A DNA stretch of 15,765 bases. Source: Acetomicrobium sp. UBA5826 (GTDB lineage Bacteria > Synergistota > Synergistia > Synergistales > Acetomicrobiaceae). The notes under the pieces are model-generated. The model worked only from the letters and a program-made list of their open reading frames with translations, had not been told where the DNA came from and searched no databases. Location: NCBI RefSeq assembly GCF_002433005.1, contig NZ_DJHF01000014.1:1-15765 (forward strand), written 5' to 3'. Both the position numbers and the translations under genes were made by a program. Below are positions 7,157-13,357 of the stretch, in pieces. Positions within the stretch are counted from its first letter, which is position 1; every line of letters begins with the position of its first letter.

Positions 7157-7930
7157 TTAGATCTTTTTGCCTTTGGATTTTACATCAGCTACGACTCGTG
7201 AAGCAGCATTAAGGTATATTGATGCCTCGATGCCAAGTCCGACCAGGTTAAATCCCTGTTCGAAGCGCTTAGCCGCTTCCTCAGGGGATGTCGCAAAGGT
7301 TCCTGCTGCCTTGCCTGCGCTTTTGCATATTTTTAAGATCTGCGTTGCAACCTCTTCGACCTTTGGATCCTGCGTTCGTCCCGGAATTCCTAGGGAAGCC
7401 GACATGTCGAAGGGCCCGAAAAAGATCATATCTACCCCTTCGATGTTCACTATCTCCTCGAGATTTACCAAACCCATCGTGTTCTCACACTGCAGAGCGA
7501 CGAAGGTATTGTCGTTAGATTCCTTAAAATAAGATGTCATCTCCTGGATGCCGTATTGGGCTGATCTAACTAAGGCAACTCCCCTCTCTCCGACGGGGGT
7601 GTATTTGGCTGCCTTTACCGCTTTTATGGCATCCGAGGCCTTTTCGACCATGGGAACGAGTACCCCGTCGGCGCCTGAGTCCAGCGCCCATAAAATTTCT
7701 TTCTTAGAATTTTCGGGCACTCTGACTAAAGTTGCCATCTCGTGAAGTTGTGCTACCCTTACCATGTCCTGCAGCTTTTCCACAGAATGAGGGCCATGCT
7801 CCCTGTCTAAAACCACGAAATCAAAGCCGCCCAAAGCTAAAATTTCAATGGAATCGACTGAAGGCAGCACCGCAAAGGTTCCTAGAAGTGTCCTTTCATT
7901 TGTTAATCTCCTTTTTAGGATAAAGGTCAT
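7157..7930 (-). CDS. HpcH/HpaI family aldolase (class II, pyruvate-type)
   Basis: About 257 residues with a TIM-barrel typical of HpaI, GarL and RhmA aldolases, which reversibly cleave 2-keto-3-deoxy acids to pyruvate (or a related 2-oxoacid) plus an aldehyde using a divalent metal. Numbering from ATG 7930: FVVLDREHGP holds the base His45; TLVRVP holds Arg70 that binds the pyruvyl group; QCEN holds metal ligand Glu149; FFGPFDMSASLG holds metal ligand Asp175. The exact substrate cannot be read from sequence. The longest frame begins at a GTG (7942) that touches the AAGGGGA Shine-Dalgarno sequence; ATG 7930 is 12 bases away and is preferred. It is a single leftward gene with its own -10 box, convergent on the PP-loop gene, with no sugar-acid catabolic neighbours. 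Confidence 0.88.
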   Translation of the reverse strand: MTFILKRRLTNERTLLGTFAVLPSVDSIEILALGGFDFVVLDREHGPHSVEKLQDMVRVAQLHEMATLVRVPENSKKEILWALDSGADGVLVPMVEKASDAIKAVKAAKYTPVGERGVALVRSAQYGIQEMTSYFKESNDNTFVALQCENTMGLVNLEEIVNIEGVDMIFFGPFDMSASLGIPGRTQDPKVEEVATQILKICKSAGKAAGTFATSPEEAAKRFEQGFNLVGLGIEASIYLNAASRVVADVKSKGKKI

Positions 7931-7975
7931 TTCTTTGTTCACTCCCCTTAGTTTTGTTTGAATGCTTCGTTAGGT

Positions 7976-8003
7976 ATTATAAGCCACAATTTAGCATTTT
8001 GTG
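7976..8003 (-). promoter_or_regulatory. Promoter -10 and possible operator of the aldolase gene
   Basis: On the - strand a perfect TATAAT (complement of 7976-7981) lies about 35-45 bases before the start. The -35 region is poor. Just upstream an inverted repeat, CACAA (7985-7989) and TTGTG (7999-8003) spaced by 9 bases, covers the spacer and -35 region and could bind a regulator. Confidence 0.45.
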
Positions 8004-8054
8004 ATATGAAACAGAGGGGGAAATTTTAGATCCTTTTGGCAGAAAAATGTACGT

Positions 8055-8084
8055 CTGGCATTTCGGTTTCCTTCATGGTATAAA
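8055..8084 (+). promoter_or_regulatory. Possible promoter of the yhaM-like gene
   Basis: CTGGCA (8055-8060, four of six to TTGACA) and TATAAA (8079-8084, part of TATAAAAT) are separated by 18 bases. They lie about 70 bases before the start. The remaining gap from 7943 to 8153 holds no gene. Confidence 0.4.
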
Positions 8085-8153
8085 ATGATGCTGAAGAGTC
8101 CGTGAAATACGAAAGGTCATGATGAAACCGATAAACAAGATAGGGTGATATAG

Positions 8154-9161
8154 ATGTCTGATGAAAGCTGCTTGCTCATTGCTGACATAAAAGAAAACAA
8201 GAAATCGGGAGATAAGTTTAAAGCTGTCGGCTTGCTGGCTACGGCCAAACTCAAAAAAGATAAAAACGACAAGCCTTACTGGGACCTGACGATCATGGAC
8301 GCTAGCGGAACTTTAAATGCCAAGGCGTGGTCTGATAGCAAGTGGTGGGATGCCCGATGCGGCGAGAAGAAGTTTTTAACTTTAGATGAATTGGCCGAGA
8401 TGGGCTGCATCTCAAAGCAACCTGTGGGAATATTTGGGGTTGTTTCGAAGTTCAAGCAGAAGCTTCAGTATCATGTAAATCAAGTATATCTTCTGGACTC
8501 CGACAAATATCCTCCGGAATCCTTCGTCGAAAAATCGCCCGTTCCCGTCGAACAAATGGAGACAGATTTTTGGGAGATAGTCGGTGAATGCGGTGACCCC
8601 ATACAAACCTTTTTGCTTCAACTTTTCAGCGGCAGCTTATGGGAACAGTTCAAAATAGCTCCCGCTGCGGTGAAAAACCACCACGCTTACGTCCACGGTC
8701 TCCTTGAACATACGCTTGACGTAACTAAAAGCGCTAGATCGATAGGTGTCTCCTATTTGAAAAAGGGACTAAAGATAGATATGGACGTTTTAACTGCCGG
8801 TGCCTTGCTCCACGACATCGGTAAACTGGAGGCTTACTCCATAGATTTGATCCCTCAAATTACACTGCAGGGAGCCGTCATAGATCACATTCCTTTGGGT
8901 TACTCCATCTTTATGGAGCATGCCAAAAAATACGCCTTGGACGAAGAGACAGCTTTGGCAATTGGCCACATCATAATAAGCCATCACGGAAAGAAGGAAT
9001 ACGGCTCTCCCGTGTTGCCCAGCTCGCCCGAGGCCCTGATAGTCTCTGCAGCCGATGAGCTCGATTTTCTCATTTACTGTTGGGATGCAGCCTCTCCTAC
9101 GGACGATCTTGCTTTGTCCGAATACAATGGGCTAGCTCAGAGGCGTTTCTGGAAGTCTTAA
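8154..9161 (+). CDS. yhaM: 3'-5' exoribonuclease YhaM family (OB-fold + HD domain)
   Basis: A 335-residue protein. Residues about 20-115 form an OB-fold nucleic-acid-binding domain (KFKAVGLLATAKLKKDKNDKPYWDLTIMDASGTLNAKAW). An HD phosphohydrolase domain follows, with HAYVHGLLEHTLDV (175-190), the His220-Asp221 pair in LLHDIGK, and SHHGKKEYGSPVLPSSPEA near 275. This domain order and the last block are characteristic of YhaM, a Mn-dependent exonuclease that degrades single-stranded RNA and DNA from the 3' end. Length is close to the roughly 315 residues of the Bacillus protein. AGGGTG at 8142-8147 is 6 bases before the ATG. The final 30 bases overlap the end of the convergent mobA; its own C-terminus still looks like the usual family ending (a short Arg-Phe-aromatic stretch). 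Confidence 0.88.
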   Translation: MSDESCLLIADIKENKKSGDKFKAVGLLATAKLKKDKNDKPYWDLTIMDASGTLNAKAWSDSKWWDARCGEKKFLTLDELAEMGCISKQPVGIFGVVSKFKQKLQYHVNQVYLLDSDKYPPESFVEKSPVPVEQMETDFWEIVGECGDPIQTFLLQLFSGSLWEQFKIAPAAVKNHHAYVHGLLEHTLDVTKSARSIGVSYLKKGLKIDMDVLTAGALLHDIGKLEAYSIDLIPQITLQGAVIDHIPLGYSIFMEHAKKYALDEETALAIGHIIISHHGKKEYGSPVLPSSPEALIVSAADELDFLIYCWDAASPTDDLALSEYNGLAQRRFWKS

Positions 9162-9863
9162 ATTACGAAGATCCGACTCATTAACGAAGATCTCTTCAAA
9201 TCCTCCGTGAGGATAAGGAAGAAGCATTTTTTCTGCTCTTGCCAGGTCGTAAAAGTCGTTTATATTAAAAAAGGACCTATGGTAATTTTTCACTGCATTC
9301 ATATCGCTTTCTTCCGAGATGGATAAATTTACGAAAGGATAAAAGTCCTTTATCTTTCTTTTGCCATGGCCGTATATGGTTTCGGCTTCTTTTAAACAAG
9401 AACGGTGATAAAATGCATGCAAAGGCTCTAAAAAACCCTTAAATCGCGGCACCACTGCTTGCGAATTCCCATTTTTAAGGCCGTAAATATGTTTAACCAG
9501 GGATCTATTGATGAAAGGCATGTCACATCCTGCCAGAAAAAGCCACTCCTTTTTCGATATTCTCAACGCCTCTAAAAGTCCCAGTAGAGGTCCTTGACCT
9601 GCATCCGAATCACATATTACGTTAATGTGATAGCATGATGGCTTGGATGAATGAATTGATAGAATTCGGTCGTGATCGCAGCGTGAGGTCACGATAATTA
9701 TATCGTTAAAAATTTTGCTCATGTTTTGCAATACCAACTCCAGCAGGTAGGTGTGGCCCAATTTGATAAACGCCTTATTATGACCTACCCTTGAGCCTTT
9801 GCCGCCTGCAAGAATTACGGCGGTTACACCACTAAGAGCATCTTCTTTCGCTTTAAGATCCAC
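9132..9863 (-). CDS. mobA: Molybdenum cofactor guanylyltransferase (MobA)
   Basis: It transfers GMP from GTP to molybdopterin cofactor to give the guanine dinucleotide form used by DMSO-reductase-type and formate dehydrogenase enzymes. Motifs are the nucleotide-binding LAGGKGSRVG (18-27) with Lys30, GPLLGLLEAL (91-100), the metal-binding Asp114 in AGCDMPF, EPLHAFY (146-152), and the NIND(F) near the usual C-terminus (200-204). The start is GTG 9863, with a weak GGTGA upstream; no in-frame ATG exists between it and the LAGG motif, and a stop lies upstream. The protein is 243 residues against about 190-200 for common MobA: about 30 extra residues (214-243) follow the normal end and run into yhaM. 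No other molybdenum gene is in the window. Confidence 0.88.
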   Translation of the reverse strand: MDLKAKEDALSGVTAVILAGGKGSRVGHNKAFIKLGHTYLLELVLQNMSKIFNDIIIVTSRCDHDRILSIHSSKPSCYHINVICDSDAGQGPLLGLLEALRISKKEWLFLAGCDMPFINRSLVKHIYGLKNGNSQAVVPRFKGFLEPLHAFYHRSCLKEAETIYGHGKRKIKDFYPFVNLSISEESDMNAVKNYHRSFFNINDFYDLARAEKMLLPYPHGGFEEIFVNESDLRNLRLPETPLS

Positions 9864-9898
9864 TTCAAGATCACCGCTATTTAAAGGACTGTTTTTGT

Positions 9899-9908
9899 AT
9901 TATATAAT
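9899..9908. promoter_or_regulatory. Palindromic shared -10 box between mobA and the dipeptidase gene
   Basis: ATTATATAAT is a perfect palindrome that reads TATAAT on both strands (9903-9908 on +, complement of 9899-9904 on -). On + TTTAAA (9880-9885) lies 17 bases upstream. On - TTGCTT (complement of 9923-9928) lies 18 bases upstream. Both -35 boxes are mediocre. The divergent genes start at 9863 and 9988, at sensible distances. Confidence 0.5.
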
Positions 9909-9987
9909 CATCACGATGCTTGAAGCAAATACGTTCCGACTTGAAAATAAAATAAATACATGATGATCTGAAGGAGGAATATTTACG

Positions 9988-11016
9988 ATGGATCGCGATT
10001 TTCTCGCAGAGGCAAAAGAGCTTCATGAAAAATACTTCGTTGCCGATGTCCATTACGACTTGCTGCCATTGGTATGGGAAAGGCGCCAGAGAGGCGAAAG
10101 AAAGGTTATAGAAAATCATTACATTCCCTCTTTTAAAGAGGGAGGCGTCGATTTAGTGGTCTCATCGCTTTTCATTTCCGACGAATATCTGCCAGAAATG
10201 CCTTTGAGGCGAGCCTTGGATTACGTAAGCGCGTTACATCAGGAGATGGAAGAAAGCCCTGGGCTTTTTGCGCTTTGTCGAAATACAGATGAAATAAAGC
10301 GGGCTAGATCATCGGGGATGGTGGCCTTGTTGCTTTCCTTCGAGGGGGCAGAACCGCTGGGCAACGATATAAACCTGCTCAGGATATTTTACGAACTGGG
10401 GGTCAGGGGTTTGGGGATCGTTTGGAGCAGGAGAAATTACGCAGCAGACGGCTGTCACTTTGAGGCAAAAGAAGAGGGCCGAAAAGGAGGGCTGACGAAC
10501 TTCGGAGTGCAACTGCTTCGGGAGGCCGAAAGGCTGGGAATGTACGTAGACATAAGCCACTTGAACGACGAAGGTCTAGATGACGTCTTAAAATTTAGCA
10601 ATAAACCTCTACTGGCATCACACTCAAACTGCAGAAAACTTGTCCCATCCATGCGCAACCTCAGGGATGAACAAATTCTTGAAATTGCAAAACGGGGCGG
10701 CGTCATTGGCATGAACGCCTATAGCAAATTTGTCAAAGATGACGACGAAAACATCAAAGCCAAGGATCTGGCGGATCATGTATGTCATATATACGAACTA
10801 GTCAGATCCTACGAGAATATTTGTTATGGCTTTGATTTCTGTGACGAGATCCATCAGCTGTCAGGGTCGGAGAGCAAGGGCTACGATTGCATTAAAGGCC
10901 ACAGTCGCTGCTTTGAGCTGACTGCCGAACTCATCGCAAGGGGGATTGACGAAAAGGAAATTGCAGGAGTAATGGGCGAAAACTTTCTTAGATTTCTAGA
11001 AGTTACCATAGGTTAG
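9988..11016 (+). CDS. Membrane dipeptidase family protein (peptidase M19)
   Basis: A 342-residue zinc dipeptidase of the renal dipeptidase family, in the amidohydrolase superfamily. Metal ligands expected for M19 are all visible: His22 and Asp24 in DVHYD, bridging Glu119 in LLSFEGAEPL, His191 in YVDISHLND, and His212 in LASHSNCRKL. The RNLRDEQILEIAKRGGVIGMNAY block is also diagnostic. Bacterial members cleave a range of dipeptides, including ones with a D-residue. No signal peptide is seen at the N-terminus, so it is probably cytoplasmic, unlike the mammalian enzyme. AAGGAGG at 9971-9977 is 10 bases before the ATG. It is a single gene, divergent from mobA and ended by a strong terminator. It fits a peptide-fermenting lifestyle. 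Confidence 0.9.
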   Translation: MDRDFLAEAKELHEKYFVADVHYDLLPLVWERRQRGERKVIENHYIPSFKEGGVDLVVSSLFISDEYLPEMPLRRALDYVSALHQEMEESPGLFALCRNTDEIKRARSSGMVALLLSFEGAEPLGNDINLLRIFYELGVRGLGIVWSRRNYAADGCHFEAKEEGRKGGLTNFGVQLLREAERLGMYVDISHLNDEGLDDVLKFSNKPLLASHSNCRKLVPSMRNLRDEQILEIAKRGGVIGMNAYSKFVKDDDENIKAKDLADHVCHIYELVRSYENICYGFDFCDEIHQLSGSESKGYDCIKGHSRCFELTAELIARGIDEKEIAGVMGENFLRFLEVTIG

Positions 11017-11027
11017 GGGACGAAAAT

Positions 11028-11074
11028 GGGGCGAGGTCCGTCGTGTCGCAATTTGAAACCTCGCCCCCTTTTTT
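11028..11074 (+). terminator. Intrinsic terminator of the dipeptidase gene
   Basis: GGGGCGAGGT (11028-11037) pairs perfectly with ACCTCGCCCC (11058-11067) around a 20-base loop. One C and then TTTTTT (11069-11074) follow. The - strand side shows only four T's, so it may also weakly serve the convergent nitroreductase gene, whose stop codon (11073-11075) overlaps the T-run. Confidence 0.9.
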
Positions 11075-11591
11075 ACCACTTATTTAAATGAATCTTGTCC
11101 CACCTGAGTTCGGTAGAGTCATGGGGAGCTTTTTCTTCGGCGGGATAGCCTATCGCGACAAGAGAAACCACTCTGCATTCTCTCGGAATGTTCAATAAGG
11201 CGCGGACGTAATCTTCGGCGCTTACCTCCGGCGAATGCATGCGGTTTCTTATCTGTATCCAACAAGACCCCAATCCAAGGGACAAGGCAGTTAACTGTAC
11301 TATAATAGCAGCTATGGATGCATCCTCTATCCAGGTATCGTTTGCCTTTTCGTTCCCTAGCACTGCAAGACATAAGGGTGCTTCCTTTAAAAATGCGGAG
11401 CTTTGCCCCCTTGTGTCGGCCAATCTGTCAATCATATCCTTGTCGTCCACGAAGACGAATTCCCAAGAGTGTAAATTTTTCGAGGTAGGTGACAGAAGCG
11501 CAGCCTCCTTTAGTATTTTCACCTTTTCTCTTTCTACGGGTATGTCTTTGAAGCGCCTGATGCTCCTTCTTTTTTTCAAAAGTTCGATCAT
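11073..11591 (-). CDS. Nitroreductase family protein (FMN-dependent)
   Basis: A 172-residue small NAD(P)H:FMN oxidoreductase-like protein. RRSIRRFKD (8-16) and SPTSKNLHSWEFVFVDD (34-50) are the usual FMN-binding and N-terminal blocks, and LSLGLGSCWIQI (104-114) is the glycine-containing middle block. Members reduce nitro compounds, quinones or flavins, and many are of unknown substrate. The longest frame adds 44 unlikely residues upstream (start 11723) that cover the promoter region. ATG 11591 begins MIELLKKRRSIRRF, the family's normal start, and has GGAG (complement of 11600-11603) 8 bases before it. It is a single gene, divergent from opgG. Physiological role unknown. Confidence 0.88.
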   Translation of the reverse strand: MIELLKKRRSIRRFKDIPVEREKVKILKEAALLSPTSKNLHSWEFVFVDDKDMIDRLADTRGQSSAFLKEAPLCLAVLGNEKANDTWIEDASIAAIIVQLTALSLGLGSCWIQIRNRMHSPEVSAEDYVRALLNIPRECRVVSLVAIGYPAEEKAPHDSTELRWDKIHLNKW

Positions 11592-11615
11592 ATTTGCCTC
11601 TCCCCTTTCCATTTG

Positions 11616-11654
11616 ATTGTACTTACAATATAGGAGTCTCGAGCGATTGTACAA
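11616..11654. promoter_or_regulatory. Two operator-like inverted repeats before the nitroreductase gene
   Basis: ATTGTA-CT-TACAAT (11616-11629) is a perfect inverted repeat over the likely -10, and TTGTACAA (11647-11654) is a perfect 8-base palindrome over the likely -35. Their centres are 28 bases apart. The shared TTGTA/TACAA half-sites suggest binding of a dimeric repressor. No regulator gene is in the window. Confidence 0.4.
11627..11654 (-). promoter_or_regulatory. Possible nitroreductase promoter
   Basis: On the - strand TTGTAC (complement of 11649-11654, matching TTG of TTGACA) is followed after 16 bases by TATATT (complement of 11627-11632). The distance to ATG 11591 is suitable. It overlaps two inverted repeats, listed separately. 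Confidence 0.4.
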
Positions 11655-11681
11655 GGGTTGATTACGTCGTTTGTCGGATGC

Positions 11682-11710
11682 TTTAAGATTTAACGTATAT
11701 ATGCTATAAA
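11682..11710 (+). promoter_or_regulatory. Possible opgGH promoter with extended -10
   Basis: TGCTATAAA (11702-11710) is an extended -10 (TGn then TATAAA). TTTAAG (11682-11687) lies 17 bases upstream as a weak -35. It is about 60 bases before the opgG start. Confidence 0.45.
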
Positions 11711-11773
11711 TGCTTGCGGCCAAATGGGGTCATAGCAACTGTTTATTTTTTGGCTTGAAGGGAGTGTATTTTG

Positions 11774-13357
11774 GTGAGGTGCAAAATTTTAATGCTGGTA
11801 GCGGCGTTTTTTATATTGAGCTGTTTTCTTTCTTTGAAAATACATGTTGCTTACGGAAATGCGAGATCCATGGATCAACAGATAAAACGTCTGGAAGAAG
11901 ATGTGTGGAAGAAGGCACAGGACCTATCGCTATCTGCCTATGAAGAGCCAGCGTTAAATTTGTCCGATCCCATCGCAAACCTGACATACGATCAGTGGCG
12001 AGATATTCGCTTCAAACCCGAACAATCCCTTTGGAGGGGCAGCGATTCCCTGCATGAACTGAGGTTTTATCATTTGGGGTTTCTTTATAAAACTCCTGTC
12101 AAGATCAACTTGGTAACTTCCGAAGGGATTGAGGAATTTCCCTTCGACGTAAACCTCTTTGATTACGGGAAAAATGCATTATCCCCGGAAAACCTAAATA
12201 ACCTGGGGTTTGCGGGATTCAGAATTCACTACCCCCTCAATAGAGATGATTATTACGATGAGCTCATCTCATTTTTAGGGGCAAGTTATTTTAGAGCTCT
12301 CGGAAAGGGGCAACGTTATGGCCTTTCGGCAAGGGGGCTGGCGGTAGATACAGCATTGCCCAAGGGTGAAGAATTTCCCTTTTTTAAGGAGTTTTGGATC
12401 GTCAAGCCACCCAAGAAATCGAGAAACATAACGGTTTTTGCCTTATTAGACAGCCCAAGCCTCACAGGAGCATACAAGTTTTACATTCAACCTGGCGAAA
12501 AGACGGCGGTAGACGTAAAGGCTTCAATATTCAGGAGAAAGGACGTTGAAAAGCTTGGCATTGCTCCCATGACCAGCATGTTCTATTACGGCGAAAACAG
12601 CATTTCCCTGCCCGATGACTATAGGCCTGAGGTCCACGATTCGGACGGATTGCTTATAGCCTATGAAAACGGAGATTGGGAGTGGAGACCTCTTCGCAAT
12701 TTACCGCGCTTGGACGTGACGAGTTTCCCTGCTAACAATGTAGCCGGATTTGGGCTGTTGCAGCGCGATATTGACTTCGACCATTATCAGGATCTGGAAG
12801 CTCGATATGACCTACGGCCAAGCCTTTGGATTGCCCCAAGGGGAAGCTGGGGAAAAGGACGTGTTGAATTGATCGAGATTCCCACAAACTGGGAAACGAC
12901 GGACAATATAGTCGCCTTTTGGGTGCCCGAGGAGTTTCCTCCCCTGGGTGAGCCTGTAGATATTTCCTATCGAATGAGTTGGCATTTGCCCCTAGGTTCT
13001 CCTCACGGACTCGGTTACGTTGTTGCCACTAGATCGGGAAAGGGAAGCGGCGACAATACTAGGTTATTCGTGGTCGATTTTATCGGTAAGGCCGTCGAGG
13101 AAATTCCTGCCGACACAGGGTTGACAGCGGTTGTCAAGGTCTCCGATGGCGGAGAACTTGTAGAAAAGGTTTTGACAAAAAACGAAGTCACCGGTGGATG
13201 GAGGCTCGCAATTCAGGTAAAGGCCAAAACCGTAGGCGCCATAGAGCAGCTGCAGCCCGATAAACGTCCTAAAATAGAAATTCAGGCCTTTTTAAAAAGG
13301 GGCGACAATTTGCCTGACCTGTTAACCGAAAAGTGGAGTTATCTATGGCAGCTTTAG
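11774..13357 (+). CDS. opgG: Glucan biosynthesis protein G (OpgG/MdoG)
   Basis: A periplasmic protein needed to make osmoregulated periplasmic glucans; with OpgH it shapes or branches the glucose backbone. The mature part reads as an intact MdoG domain: LTYDQWRDIRFKPEQSLWRG, FYHLGFLYKTPVKINLV, FDYGKN, GFAGFRIHYPLN, SYFRALGKGQRYGLSARGLAVDTA, GEEFPFFKEFWI, SLTGAYKFYIQPGE, FYYGENS, RPEVHDSDGLL, WEWRPL and GFGLLQRDIDFDHYQDLEARYDLRPS follow in the family order. Length (about 528) is close to the 511 of E. coli. The N-terminus (MRCKILMLVAAFFILSCFLSLKIHVAYG) is a signal peptide; ILSC looks a little like a lipobox, so a lipoprotein cannot be excluded. AAGGGAG at 11758-11764 is 9 bases before GTG 11774 and 6 before TTG 11771; either may start. 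It overlaps opgH by 13 bases. Confidence 0.93.
   Translation: MRCKILMLVAAFFILSCFLSLKIHVAYGNARSMDQQIKRLEEDVWKKAQDLSLSAYEEPALNLSDPIANLTYDQWRDIRFKPEQSLWRGSDSLHELRFYHLGFLYKTPVKINLVTSEGIEEFPFDVNLFDYGKNALSPENLNNLGFAGFRIHYPLNRDDYYDELISFLGASYFRALGKGQRYGLSARGLAVDTALPKGEEFPFFKEFWIVKPPKKSRNITVFALLDSPSLTGAYKFYIQPGEKTAVDVKASIFRRKDVEKLGIAPMTSMFYYGENSISLPDDYRPEVHDSDGLLIAYENGDWEWRPLRNLPRLDVTSFPANNVAGFGLLQRDIDFDHYQDLEARYDLRPSLWIAPRGSWGKGRVELIEIPTNWETTDNIVAFWVPEEFPPLGEPVDISYRMSWHLPLGSPHGLGYVVATRSGKGSGDNTRLFVVDFIGKAVEEIPADTGLTAVVKVSDGGELVEKVLTKNEVTGGWRLAIQVKAKTVGAIEQLQPDKRPKIEIQAFLKRGDNLPDLLTEKWSYLWQL
13335..13338 (+). promoter_or_regulatory. Ribosome binding site deciding the opgH start
   Basis: GGAG inside the last opgG codons lies 6 bases before ATG 13345. 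The upstream in-frame GTG 13333 overlaps this site and is less likely to be the start. Confidence 0.65.

Noticed and set aside
8090..8120. A stretch CTGAAGAGTCCGTGA followed by ACGAAA, which resembles the hammerhead ribozyme core (CUGANGA ... GAAA) and the classic satellite RNA stem II sequence.
   Set aside because: Only two base pairs of stem II can form, stem I has no matching partner, stem III is at best three pairs, and no U-H cleavage site follows it. The similarity appears to be chance.
11592..11723. An N-terminal extension of 44 residues on the nitroreductase.
   Set aside because: The extension covers the likely promoter and operator sites, and the Shine-Dalgarno sequence and family alignment both point to ATG 11591.
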